Source: Candidatus Micrarchaeia archaeon
GTDB taxonomy: Archaea > Micrarchaeota > Micrarchaeia > Anstonellales > JAHKLY01
Direction: 5' to 3'
Length of the DNA: 15,987 nucleotides
Assembly (NCBI GenBank): GCA_041653315.1
Contig: JBAZFO010000026.1
Location: 1 to 15,987 of the forward strand
A model generated the notes under the pieces. It was not told the DNA's origin and did no database searches. It saw only the letters and a list, made by a program, of their open reading frames with translations. Shown here in pieces: positions 5,192 to 12,084 of the stretch; the stretch's first letter is position 1, and each line of letters starts with the position of its first letter. Made by a program: the position numbers and the translations under genes.

Positions 5192-5613
5192 CCTGCGAGC
5201 ATCTCCTGACCTTCATCTGGCCTCACGTTATCTACGATTTTTGATTCTGCTGTGATCACGTCTAACCTTTCTTGAATCCCCCGCATAGCTTTGATAAGGT
5301 TCTTTTCGTACGCTCCGCAAGATTGCCCTTCAAAAGAACCATCGTACATTTCATATGCGGCATCAATCTCTGCCTTTACCTCATTAAGCAACGGAACGTA
5401 TTTGAATTCATATTCCGGATCTATTGTCCCGTCCTTTGTGCGGAGTAGCATTGGGAGGTATGCCCGCAATTCTGAAAACCAACTCTGTAAAATACCAAGT
5501 TTCTCTATATGCTGTTGATTTCCGTACCCGTATCTGATTTTACGAATGGAGATAAAACCAGGATAACCAATCCCGGCTAATTTTCCTATGTTACTCCTGC
5601 TGAGTCCGACCAT
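5188..5613 (-). CDS. Hypothetical soluble protein (141 aa)
   Basis: I place the start at the ATG at 5613 (MVGLSRSNIGKLAGIGYPG), six bases after AAGGA. The frame is open to an ATG at 5658, but that would add residues lying over the 40-residue membrane gene. The protein is mainly helical after residue 35 (IEKLGILQSWFSELRAYLPML, LLNEVKAEIDAAYEM, NLIKAMRGIQERLDVI), with a Tyr/Gly-rich start. There is no membrane segment or signal. It sits between a tiny membrane protein and the ATPase, all overlapping, so it is probably a virion or assembly component. No family recognised. Confidence 0.75.
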   Translation of the reverse strand: MVGLSRSNIGKLAGIGYPGFISIRKIRYGYGNQQHIEKLGILQSWFSELRAYLPMLLRTKDGTIDPEYEFKYVPLLNEVKAEIDAAYEMYDGSFEGQSCGAYEKNLIKAMRGIQERLDVITAESKIVDNVRPDEGQEMLAG

Positions 5614-5713
5614 ACCATTCCTTTGCGTATCTGCCGACTGCCGGCATGATGTAGCCAATGGCGAAGCTGATGAGCATTGCTGCCCAAAGGTTTGTTTCTG
5701 AAGTGCAGATCAT
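5591..5713 (-). CDS. Small single-pass membrane protein (40 aa)
   Basis: A 40-residue protein, MICTSETNLWAAMLISFAIG onward, with one likely membrane helix at about 9-27 and a basic, cytoplasm-side tail (GRYAKEWYGRTQQE). The ATG overlaps the previous stop as ATGA, and its own end overlaps the start of the 141-residue gene by about 20 bases in another frame. Size and topology resemble minor envelope or coat proteins of small membrane viruses. No family assigned. Confidence 0.65.
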   Translation of the reverse strand: MICTSETNLWAAMLISFAIGYIMPAVGRYAKEWYGRTQQE

Positions 5714-5892
5714 GTTTTCCATAATAACGGCCTCACTCGTTTTACTTCTTCTGATATCTGTTCCATCTCTTTATTCCATTCCTCGCGTTCCCGTTCGGAT
5801 ATGGTCTTTAAGTGCAGTTTGACCTTAAGCCATTCTATCACCATCTCCATACATTTCCCGATGAGCGCGAACCCGTACTCCTTGCTAATCAT
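5710..5892 (-). CDS. Small amphipathic helical protein (60 aa)
   Basis: A 60-residue protein made of charged helices (CMEMVIEWLKVKLHLKTISERER, EWNKEMEQISEEVKRV). The heptad-like spacing suggests a coiled coil or helical hairpin. It starts eight bases inside the end of the upstream gene and overlaps the next start as ATGA. It and its 61-residue neighbour are of similar size and style and may act as a pair in the virion. Function unknown. Confidence 0.65.
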   Translation of the reverse strand: MISKEYGFALIGKCMEMVIEWLKVKLHLKTISEREREEWNKEMEQISEEVKRVRPLLWKT

Positions 5893-6070
5893 CCGGATAC
5901 GCTCTCCTGAATTCTTTCATTTCTTTTACGATAACGGCCATGCGCTTGCCGATTTTGACACGCTCTTTTATTGAGAGGGTGTGAATCCTATTTTGGATTA
6001 CATCGGCATAGCCCTGCATCTCTTTTACGAGATCGAGCATGTGCTGTTTCTGTTCTGGGGTGCAATTCAT
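5885..6070 (-). CDS. Small helical protein (61 aa)
   Basis: A 61-residue protein beginning MNCTPEQKQHMLDLVKEMQG. It is almost wholly helical and lysine-rich, with a likely helix-turn-helix hairpin (residues 5-30 and 33-55). I chose the ATG at 6070 because it overlaps the upstream stop as ATGA. An 81-residue reading from 6130 would run back through the upstream gene. Its basic character would suit contact with nucleic acid inside the particle, but no family is recognised. Confidence 0.68.
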   Translation of the reverse strand: MNCTPEQKQHMLDLVKEMQGYADVIQNRIHTLSIKERVKIGKRMAVIVKEMKEFRRAYPDD

Positions 6071-6537
6071 CGCTGTGCGCCTCCGTTGGTCTGCTGTTGC
6101 TGCTGGCCCCTGCCTGTAATGCCGCTCCACATTCTTGAGAGTAGCCCGGGCTTTTGTTCATTCTCCCCGGATAGCAACGGCATACCCTGAATGATGTATT
6201 GCGGCTTCATCGCGAGCGCGAAAATGCTGTTGAATAGCTTGCCGTCCTTGTTCACGCTCTGATTGCCTGCTCCCTGATATACGGATAGGCGATACGAGCA
6301 GTCGTAATAAGTGGGATTGCCCGGGTTGGTTGGTGTGGGATCTACGTGGTTGAGTGCTGTCCAAACTCCATGAAAGACCGTGAACCTGGCATTAACAATG
6401 GTTGGGGTTGGCCATTTCTTGATGAGATCTTTCATCATGGCCATGGTTGCCATGTCGGGATTCCACTGTGCGGGATCCACGTTCTGCCCTGTGTTATTTA
6501 CAACGCTCGGGGATTGGGTGCGGGTTACTTCTGCCAT
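6067..6537 (-). CDS. Hypothetical virion-associated protein (156 aa) with Gln-rich tail
   Basis: A protein with no signal or membrane helix. Residues about 15-120 look globular and beta-rich (TIVNARFTVFHGVWTAL, YYDCSYRLSVYQGAG, PQYIIQGMPLL). The C-terminus is flexible, with GRGQQQQQTNGGAQR. The ATG lies four bases after the stop of the membrane gene upstream. From its position between membrane proteins and the ATPase it is probably an inner structural protein. No known family recognised. Confidence 0.75.
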   Translation of the reverse strand: MAEVTRTQSPSVVNNTGQNVDPAQWNPDMATMAMMKDLIKKWPTPTIVNARFTVFHGVWTALNHVDPTPTNPGNPTYYDCSYRLSVYQGAGNQSVNKDGKLFNSIFALAMKPQYIIQGMPLLSGENEQKPGLLSRMWSGITGRGQQQQQTNGGAQR

Positions 6538-6541
6538 GTGA

Positions 6542-6985
6542 TCAGCTCGCCAATGTGCTGAGTACCGGGCCGATAAGCCCCGCCCAAAGCATCATGCCAA
6601 TTACGATGCCTATTACGAGATTCCGCATACTCTTCCCCATGTCGAGGGCTTCCCCAATGTCGTCAATGGTTGCTGCCGAACCAATGACCTTTTCAAGATT
6701 GGGGGCACTTCTTGGACGGACGTATAAATTACACGTCCTGCCCTTGTATGCTGCATACATCGGCTGCGTGAGTCCAGCGGCATCGGTGTATGTGATATAG
6801 CCTTCATGGTTGGGGCTAATCTCTGCTCCAATGGTATTCCATGTTTCCAAAAGGGAATTGTGCCGCCTTACCCACGGCATTAATACGAGAGATTTGATCT
6901 GCCCGTTGTCTGCAACATCCACTACCTGCATAACCGGGACTTTACGCCCGGTTAATTTGTATACCCATCTTTCGATAAAGTCCAT
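6542..6985 (-). CDS. C-tail-anchored membrane protein (147 aa)
   Basis: The start at 6985 (MDFIERWVYKLTGRKVPVMQ) is chosen over the longer frame to 7045 because it follows the upstream stop by five bases and has a GGGTGTGA ribosome site. The body (1-115) is cytosolic and beta-rich (VMQVVDVADNGQIKSLVLMP). It is followed by one membrane helix at about 121-145 (NLVIGIVIGMMLWAGLIGPVL) and four residues. With no N-terminal signal it should be tail-anchored, with the bulk facing the cytoplasm or virion interior. That suits a matrix-like link between envelope and genome. Family not recognised. Confidence 0.8.
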   Translation of the reverse strand: MDFIERWVYKLTGRKVPVMQVVDVADNGQIKSLVLMPWVRRHNSLLETWNTIGAEISPNHEGYITYTDAAGLTQPMYAAYKGRTCNLYVRPRSAPNLEKVIGSAATIDDIGEALDMGKSMRNLVIGIVIGMMLWAGLIGPVLSTLAS

Positions 6986-6990
6986 AAGTA

Positions 6991-7797
6991 TCACACCCTG
7001 AACCATCCTCTGATGGTCCCAATAGATTCTATGAGCATGCGCCACAATTCCATGATGAAACTGAATAGTTTTTTCTGGTCACTGAAGAATGTTTTAAAGA
7101 ATATGTCCATTCTTCCGTGTGCCTTGCGTGCTGCAAATACCATTGATAGGGATATGTAAAGCGTCACGGTCATAAGGAGATTTTCAACAAAGAAAAACTT
7201 AATCCAGTATACCAAAGAGGTTACGAAATTAATAACATAAGAAAGGGTGGAAAATATCAGATCCGTTATCTGGCTGATGTTTTGCCCCGTCATGCTTCCA
7301 ACAACTACGTCTCGCTTTTCCTCTCTGATTGTATATGTAATATCGGAGTCTGCAACAAACTCAAAACCAATAATGGGCGACGATACCCCGTACTGTTCAA
7401 CGGCTATGTTATTTATCGCTCCAGATTGACCCGCGCCCATTATCCATCTGGACTCATCCAACTCTGTAAGGTTTCGGCTTGGGTACATGGAAATATATAA
7501 CCTACCCGGAGTTACAAAAACCAAATCGTCGGAATCCCCATCTAGTGTTATTTCGGCTTTTGTTGCTACAGGAAACCCAAAGAGATCGTGCGGTTGATAT
7601 GACCAAGATCCACTTGTTGTTGTTCCGTCTAATCTCTTTAAATCAAACGTTACATAGACCGGACTATCCCCAACCATATCTAATCTATATATCGCCATAT
7701 CATCGGCGCAATCATAAGACATGGTTTGTGCCGTTACGGGCTGCGCTATCAGTATGAAACAAAGGAGTATTGCGGGGATTAATCCCCACGGTTTCAT
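6991..7797 (-). CDS. Secreted-domain membrane protein with signal peptide and C-terminal helices (268 aa)
   Basis: I start at 7797 (MKPWGLIPAILLCFILIAQP), where the ATG overlaps the upstream stop as ATGA. The signal peptide ends near AQPVTA (residue 23). Residues 25-170 form a beta-rich ectodomain with N-linked sequons (NLT, NIS). Two hydrophobic helices at about 178-203 and 205-223 follow, then a basic, aromatic C-terminal tail (KAHGRMDIFFKTFFSDQKKLF). It would be an envelope protein with domains on both sides of the membrane. It lies directly after the PKD spike, suggesting the two form a complex. No family recognised. Confidence 0.82.
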   Translation of the reverse strand: MKPWGLIPAILLCFILIAQPVTAQTMSYDCADDMAIYRLDMVGDSPVYVTFDLKRLDGTTTSGSWSYQPHDLFGFPVATKAEITLDGDSDDLVFVTPGRLYISMYPSRNLTELDESRWIMGAGQSGAINNIAVEQYGVSSPIIGFEFVADSDITYTIREEKRDVVVGSMTGQNISQITDLIFSTLSYVINFVTSLVYWIKFFFVENLLMTVTLYISLSMVFAARKAHGRMDIFFKTFFSDQKKLFSFIMELWRMLIESIGTIRGWFRV

Positions 7798-9473
7798 GGC
7801 TTCCACCCTGCGATATACAGAATCGTGAAGATGAAACATATTTGGATAAGCAGGAGCATGTTATCGGCTAACCATGATAACGAGAAACTGCTCTGCTCTG
7901 CCCTACATTCTTCCGCGCTGTAATCGGATGCCGCGGGGTCACAATGCGGGAGATATGTTTGTACCGGGGTTGGTGTGCCCCCCCCGGGGAGTGTTGTTAC
8001 TGTCGTTGTTGGGTGTGATGTTATTGTTCCTTTGGTAAGGTATACGGTTCCTGATACAAAGGTATCTCCTCCGGATGGAACTCCGGTGTTGAGTACGATC
8101 GTTGTACTTCCAGTGTATCCTGATTTTTCCGCTTTGAAATGGACGTTGGTATTATTTGGGAATACGAACTGTGCCCAACCTGCGCTATTCGTGGTCTTGA
8201 CCTGTGAACCACCCCCTGCGGCTTGTCCCGTTACTGTCGCACCAATGACGGCTAATCCGGTATCTACATCTTCGGCTTTTACGAATACGGTAACGTTCCC
8301 TTCTGATACATTGGTGAACCCTGTCGGGTACATGTAAAGGACGTAACCCGGGAATGCCTGGGGTTCTACGATAAGCTGTTCAGCATCGTTAAACCCAACA
8401 GCAAAGCCATACCCGCTTAATTTGTGATCTGCCAACGTGGTGATACTTGATGTGCCCGTGGATGAGGTTACATTGACCCATGAATCATTTTCTATATCCA
8501 GCAGGTCAATCGTAGCATTTGCAACCAATCCCCCGAAAACCATATCCTCGGCCCTCCAAGGGGTTGTTATCATTGATGTTGCGTTGTATACCCAAATGTA
8601 TTCTGTTTTTACTTCGCAGTCGGATCCCATGTCGTTTGCTGCACAATGGGTAATTGTGTAATTACCGGATGCGGTGAACAGCATGGTTACATCTTCGCTT
8701 GTCGATGACGGGGATATAAATACCCCGGTGTTTGGGGTTGATGTCCAATTCCATGATGTTGCCGTCGTATTTGTCGATGTGTCTGTAAACACCACTGTAA
8801 GGGGGGCCGATCCGTTTGTTGGTGTCCCATTGAAGTCTGCTATCGGCGGGCCCGGGGGTGTTGTGGTAAAATAATGACTGACACCTCCTGTGTCATTAAT
8901 CCATCCTAATTTTTCTGCTCCTGCATCAAATCTGACTGCAAACACTATCCTTGTAGTAACATCCCCCGGAAGCCTATATATATCAGCGCCCCCGTCAGAT
9001 GAAACATTATAATCTGATGCTCTAGCATCATTACCTAAAAGCACATATGATAAATTTCCCCCCGCAGGAATATAAATAGCATTTGCGGGTGTTGTTGCTG
9101 TTCTTGCATCAACTAAAAGATAATTTATGTCGCACGTGCCCGTATAAGTTTGGCGCCAATCTGTCGATATGCGAGATTGGCCTAATGTTGGATATCCATA
9201 ACCTGTTATGCTTAAATCTTCAAAATAAAAATCAGTATATGTTAAATGACCATCAATGTTTGTACCTCCTCCTGACGAAAATCCTACTTTTGACGCTGCA
9301 CCAACATACGCTTCATCATGTGTTACCACATCTATTTTATTAGAACTATTACACCCATCGGTAAATAATACAGGATTCCAAATAGTCCCGCTTCCATTGT
9401 CCCATACGAATGATGCCTGGGCCGGGATTATGCACGCTGCAAGGATTAAGCAGATTGCGAGAAGGCGTTTCAT
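7794..9473 (-). CDS. Large surface spike: signal peptide, PKD domain, Thr-rich stalk, C-terminal anchor (559 aa)
   Basis: Signal peptide 1-20 (MKRLLAICLILAACIIPAQA). Residues 21-205 form a beta-rich head. A PKD domain spans about 207-296, with ADFNGTPTNGSAPLTVVFTD and later SGNYTITHCAAN as typical core motifs. A further beta domain of carboxypeptidase-regulatory or Big type is at about 385-475 (GATVTGQAAGG...KTTNSAGWAQFVFP). A Thr/Pro stalk (TTTVTTLPGGGTPTP) follows, then one membrane helix near 535-555 and a short GWKP tail. It carries many N-x-S/T sites. This architecture fits an envelope spike that binds the host S-layer. PKD domains abound in Methanomicrobiales surface proteins, so it may be host-derived. 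It overlaps both neighbours as ATGA. Confidence 0.88.
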   Translation of the reverse strand: MKRLLAICLILAACIIPAQASFVWDNGSGTIWNPVLFTDGCNSSNKIDVVTHDEAYVGAASKVGFSSGGGTNIDGHLTYTDFYFEDLSITGYGYPTLGQSRISTDWRQTYTGTCDINYLLVDARTATTPANAIYIPAGGNLSYVLLGNDARASDYNVSSDGGADIYRLPGDVTTRIVFAVRFDAGAEKLGWINDTGGVSHYFTTTPPGPPIADFNGTPTNGSAPLTVVFTDTSTNTTATSWNWTSTPNTGVFISPSSTSEDVTMLFTASGNYTITHCAANDMGSDCEVKTEYIWVYNATSMITTPWRAEDMVFGGLVANATIDLLDIENDSWVNVTSSTGTSSITTLADHKLSGYGFAVGFNDAEQLIVEPQAFPGYVLYMYPTGFTNVSEGNVTVFVKAEDVDTGLAVIGATVTGQAAGGGSQVKTTNSAGWAQFVFPNNTNVHFKAEKSGYTGSTTIVLNTGVPSGGDTFVSGTVYLTKGTITSHPTTTVTTLPGGGTPTPVQTYLPHCDPAASDYSAEECRAEQSSFSLSWLADNMLLLIQICFIFTILYIAGWKP

Positions 9474-9874
9474 CGTGCACCTCTCATAATCAAATAACCT
9501 ACAACAAAGCAGATGAATATGATCGCAATGGCATTAGACTGCACAAATGGGAAGGCATGGTTATTGAGCCAATCTGTAGGATCGGTAAGTGGATTGCTTG
9601 ACAGGGGTTTAAGCGTGAAGATGTATGACTCGTTTGCATCGAGCGTGATCACGCTGGTATCATTGTAGAAACCCTGCATACTGCCGTTTGGGTAATATAC
9701 CATTATGTCCCGGCTGTTTGATGCTCCCGGGTTGCTCATGGTGATGGTTTGCGCATCTGCTGGTACTGAGAGCAGTATAACGATAACTCCGACAAGGAGA
9801 ACAAAAAGCGCAATTGTCTTTTGGTTCGCCCTTATCTTTTTGAATTCCTTTTTAAGTTCTGGATCCAACGTCAT
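9470..9874 (-). CDS. Two-helix membrane protein with glycosylated external loop (134 aa)
   Basis: A basic N-terminus (MTLDPELKKEFKKIRANQK) precedes a first helix at about 20-36 ending in SVPADA. An external loop (37-111) follows with sequons NGS, NDT and NES. A second helix lies at about 112-131, and the protein ends RGAR. Both ends should be cytoplasmic. It begins 23 bases inside the preceding 48-residue gene and overlaps the spike start as ATGA. The loop could be the docking platform for one of the neighbouring secreted spikes. No family recognised. Confidence 0.8.
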   Translation of the reverse strand: MTLDPELKKEFKKIRANQKTIALFVLLVGVIVILLSVPADAQTITMSNPGASNSRDIMVYYPNGSMQGFYNDTSVITLDANESYIFTLKPLSSNPLTDPTDWLNNHAFPFVQSNAIAIIFICFVVGYLIMRGAR

Positions 9875-9998
9875 TCTCTATTTCACCTTTGATCTGTCTT
9901 AGACGATCACCAACAGTTTTTATTCTACCTGTTTGATGATACGGTCTTAACATCACATTGTCCGGCCCGTTGGTTTTAATTTCGTGTAATCTACTCAT
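9852..9998 (-). CDS. Small basic protein (48 aa)
   Basis: A 48-residue protein, MSRLHEIKTNGPDNVMLRPY onward, ending ENDVGSRT. It is basic in the middle (GRIKTVGDRLRQIKGEI), which looks like a short helix. It fills the gap between the S74 protein (ATGA overlap) and the two-helix membrane protein (23-base overlap), so it is probably translated. No signal or membrane segment. Function unknown; a cytoplasmic structural peptide is a guess. Confidence 0.55.
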   Translation of the reverse strand: MSRLHEIKTNGPDNVMLRPYHQTGRIKTVGDRLRQIKGEIENDVGSRT

Positions 9999-11053
9999 GG
10001 TTTCTTCTCCAAGTCCTCAATTCGTTTTGTTAAGCTGTCGATTTGTTCCGACTGGTTCTTGATGACGTTCATCTGATACGCTGATATGCACCTGTCGTAT
10101 ACTGTCTTTGTTCCGTTAGTGGTGTATACGCACTCTGATAGACCTGCAGACTCTAGGTTCTGTGCGAGGAACCCATAGTACCGGCTTGTCGAATCCAGCC
10201 CGGATTCATACGTGTATTCGAATGAATATGGTTCGATCTTGTCGAGTATCTTTGGATCGTCTATTGTGTATTTCTGTTTATTCTTTTTCTTGGTTTCATC
10301 GGATACCGATGTGATATTACCGCCGGCATCGAACGTTGCCGTTCCTGCGCCATATGAGCTAAACCGCACCGTACCCTGAACATGGAGCGTTGCGGTCGGT
10401 GCTGTTGTGATTATGCCAACCATAGGGGAATTTGTATTTCCTAAAATACGGATTGCTTCAACGGCTGATGTGCGTGCTGCATTTGGGACGTATAAAGACA
10501 GACTGCCCGGGGAGGAAGTATAATCCGCACCACGCAAGGCAATGCGGGCAGATGACCCAACCGTTGTATTTCCGCCCTGGATGAACAGGCGATCGTTTGA
10601 AACGCCTGCCCTGAATATGTCTGTGCCTGTCAAACCCCTCGACGCATCGTTGAGGTAATATGATGCGTTCCATGTCTGGTCATTACCTAATAAAGCATCG
10701 ACATATGATTTATTTACAACATCGGATCTCCCTGTGATATTGTTTACCGTGATGTTATACATCGACATATTCAGGTTGCCTTCCATCGGGCGCGACCCAT
10801 TTAAAAAGAGGAAACCACTGCTTTGAAAATCAGAACCGGGTGTCATATTTGGGGTGAGGTTAAATGTTTGGTTCATTTCACCCTCAATGATGATACTCTG
10901 TGTCGCTGAACGAACACACAACGGTGTCCAATCTGTTAATGTGTATTTGCAGAAAAACGGGATGGTATCGACACTGGGGTTTATTTCTATGGCATTTACT
11001 GGGATTATTGCAGAAAGAATCAATATACATAAAAAAAGGGCTGCAATTCTCAT
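9995..11053 (-). CDS. Secreted fibre-like protein with peptidase S74 (intramolecular chaperone) domain (352 aa)
   Basis: The start at 11053 gives a clean signal peptide (MRIAALFLCILILSAIIPVNA). An upstream ATG at 11095 would add 14 polar residues and lies in a hairpin. The middle has a tail-fibre signature (GSRPMEGNLNMSMYNITVNN...VNKSYVDALL) and many N-glycosylation sites. The C-terminal 100 residues match the S74 chaperone: SDETKK at 251-256 (Ser and Lys dyad S251/K256), KIEPYSFEY, YYGFLAQNLE (292-301), and a coiled-coil end. In bacteriophages this domain trimerises the fibre and then cuts itself off. Here it is exported by an archaeal element lacking a tail. No membrane anchor is seen, so it must attach through a partner. 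Confidence 0.88.
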   Translation of the reverse strand: MRIAALFLCILILSAIIPVNAIEINPSVDTIPFFCKYTLTDWTPLCVRSATQSIIIEGEMNQTFNLTPNMTPGSDFQSSGFLFLNGSRPMEGNLNMSMYNITVNNITGRSDVVNKSYVDALLGNDQTWNASYYLNDASRGLTGTDIFRAGVSNDRLFIQGGNTTVGSSARIALRGADYTSSPGSLSLYVPNAARTSAVEAIRILGNTNSPMVGIITTAPTATLHVQGTVRFSSYGAGTATFDAGGNITSVSDETKKKNKQKYTIDDPKILDKIEPYSFEYTYESGLDSTSRYYGFLAQNLESAGLSECVYTTNGTKTVYDRCISAYQMNVIKNQSEQIDSLTKRIEDLEKKP

Positions 11054-11067
11054 TAAACCATAATTGT

Positions 11068-11092
11068 CCCGGAAGGCTATAAACCTGCCGGG
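11068..11092 (-). terminator. Hairpin between the 58-residue membrane gene and the S74 gene
   Basis: CCCGG-A-AGG, a 7-base loop, and CCT-G-CCGGG pair as eight base pairs with one mismatch. It sits just after the first structural gene (stop at 11111) and before the S74 start at 11053. No long T run follows, so it is more likely a partial block or an RNA end stabiliser than a full stop. This would leave the first gene more abundant. Its loop also contains a TATA-like TTTATAG on the minus strand, which would place a start point close to 11053 (leaderless). Confidence 0.4.
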
Positions 11093-11110
11093 CATTTATG
11101 GCTTATTGGC

Positions 11111-11287
11111 TTACATCCGGATCTTGCCAAGGATGCTGTCAAAGATACCAAGCACAAAACCGATAAGGGCCATCGCGATGATGATCGGGAGCGCTGCAAG
11201 CACAAGGCTGAGCAGCGTCGGGAACAGAAGAATAACCCCATCCAGTACCGGCCCGATAGATGCGTTAAGGTCTGCCGTGTTTTTCAC
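11111..11287 (-). CDS. Small hydrophobic protein (58 aa), candidate major membrane or coat protein
   Basis: The first gene of the structural operon. The sequence MKNTADLNASIGPVLDGVIL onward is hydrophobic from about 11 to 50, enough for two helices (VILLFPTLLSLVLAAL and PIIIAMALIGFVLGIF), and ends in basic KIRM. An in-frame TGA lies just upstream, so GTG at 11287 is the only usable start. The preceding AAAGGGG is too close for a normal ribosome site, so initiation is unusual. Its promoter-proximal place and the hairpin behind it suggest high expression, as for the major coat or internal membrane protein of pleolipoviruses or inoviruses. The role is inferred from position and size only. Confidence 0.7.
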   Translation of the reverse strand: MKNTADLNASIGPVLDGVILLFPTLLSLVLAALPIIIAMALIGFVLGIFDSILGKIRM

Positions 11288-11328
11288 CCCCTTTCACATT
11301 TGTCATAAGTAGCAATTGACCACCGCAT

Positions 11329-11336
11329 ATTTAAAT
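11329..11336 (-). promoter_or_regulatory. TATA box of the structural operon
   Basis: On the minus strand ACATTTAAATATG gives TTTAAATA, an excellent archaeal TATA box. Transcription would start near 11303-11306, leaving a leader of about 15-20 bases before the GTG at 11287. The core is almost symmetric, so it could also fire to the right. Confidence 0.65.
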
Positions 11337-11379
11337 GTTGTCTAGTCTTACGTCGTAGAGAAATATGCATTGTTTCTAA

Positions 11380-11613
11380 ATGTCGTGGTGCTTAATAGGA
11401 AATTGTGCGCGCTTGAACCAGACCAACATTTTTGAAGTGCCGTTTCCTTTCTTATGCAATACTGGAATGGAAGCACAGGTTCCGCATTACCACTTAACGG
11501 GCGTTTGTGGTTCTCAATCTTACATCTGGATACGGAACTTGGCACACCCAATACAACAGACCAACTTTAAAAAAATGCTGGATCAACCGAGAAGCGCGGA
11601 AACTTCCTGGTAG
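11380..11613 (+). CDS. Doubtful plus-strand frame (77 aa) in a 295-bp gap
   Basis: Between the HNH-like gene and the structural promoter (11288-11582) there is no convincing gene. This is the best frame, MSWCLIGNCARLNQTNIFEV onward, with four cysteines and a His-rich stretch (VPHYHLTGVC). It would be the only plus-strand gene, has no ribosome site, and runs into the end of the HNH-like gene. The near-symmetric TATA box at 11329-11336 could in principle drive it. A minus-strand frame in the same gap starts with TTG and looks no better. I regard the region as possibly decayed coding sequence. Confidence 0.2.
   Translation: MSWCLIGNCARLNQTNIFEVPFPFLCNTGMEAQVPHYHLTGVCGSQSYIWIRNLAHPIQQTNFKKMLDQPRSAETSW
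11567..11576 (-). terminator. Poly-T stop after the HNH-like gene
   Basis: The minus strand reads CATTTTTTTAAAG, a run of seven T, seven bases after the stop at 11583. Archaeal RNA polymerase terminates at such runs, so the HNH-like gene would be a single-gene unit separate from the structural operon. Confidence 0.5.
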
Positions 11614-12026
11614 AATTGATTGAAGAATAGATTGTATTTCGTTTTTACTCTCATTCTTTTGTATGAATGCCCATCCAACTTCCTATGGCACTTTGTACAC
11701 AGCCAGATATAATTGGTTGGGTCCCTGTTGTATTCTCCACTAATATTACAGAGCTCCAATCGTTTTGGCTTTTCCCCACAGTGTGAACAGGCTTCTGGTT
11801 TTGGGATTGTCCTTCTTAATACCAGATGCAGGGAGTTATATTTTATGTTGTCCCCTTTCCACCTGGGGCTTGTTTCGTCTTTCTTACCGGGACGGCCACA
11901 TGTCTTTTGCCATGCTCGGATCTTATCCGGATTGCCCCATTTCTTTTGGCACCTCTTTGATTGTTTCGATAACCATTCTGCAAACAATACTGGATTATCC
12001 AAAACTTCCTTTCTTGGCAATGGCAT
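11583..12026 (-). CDS. HNH-like endonuclease protein (147 aa)
   Basis: The N-terminal half is basic (KQSKRCQKKWGNPDKIRAWQK, then GRPGKKDETSPRWKG), as in DNA-binding modules of homing nucleases. The C-terminal half has the zinc-bound HNH frame: CSHCG (80-84), LELCNISGEYNRD (90-102), NYIWLCTKCHRKLDG (105-119). The usual first catalytic His is replaced (LELCNIS), so the enzyme may be inactive or a variant; related phage proteins with LELANIS-like cores exist. It is monocistronic, between poly-T stops at both ends, which fits a free-standing homing nuclease or late arrival. TTTATATG abuts the start, so the true promoter is uncertain. Confidence 0.75.
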   Translation of the reverse strand: MPLPRKEVLDNPVLFAEWLSKQSKRCQKKWGNPDKIRAWQKTCGRPGKKDETSPRWKGDNIKYNSLHLVLRRTIPKPEACSHCGEKPKRLELCNISGEYNRDPTNYIWLCTKCHRKLDGHSYKRMRVKTKYNLFFNQFYQEVSALLG

Positions 12027-12050
12027 ATAAATTACTAGTATTACAATCGT

Positions 12051-12056
12051 AAAAAA
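12051..12056 (-). terminator. Poly-T stop of the accessory operon
   Basis: The minus strand reads AAAATCTTTTTTACG, a run of six T, about 30 bases after the last stop of the accessory operon (12085). The operon begins near 920 and crosses the circular join, so the full transcript would be about 4.7 kb. Confidence 0.5.
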
Positions 12057-12084
12057 GATTTTGATATTGTGGTGGTTTGAAGGA

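Noticed and set aside
7975..8337. 120-residue plus-strand frame rich in Val, Thr and Pro
   Set aside because: It is a shadow of the spike gene, lies wholly within it, and has the composition expected from reading the Thr/Pro stalk backwards.
11348..11551. 67-residue minus-strand frame before the structural promoter
   Set aside because: It begins with TTG, has no ribosome site, and shows no protein-like pattern; it would also run under the T run that ends the HNH-like gene's transcript.
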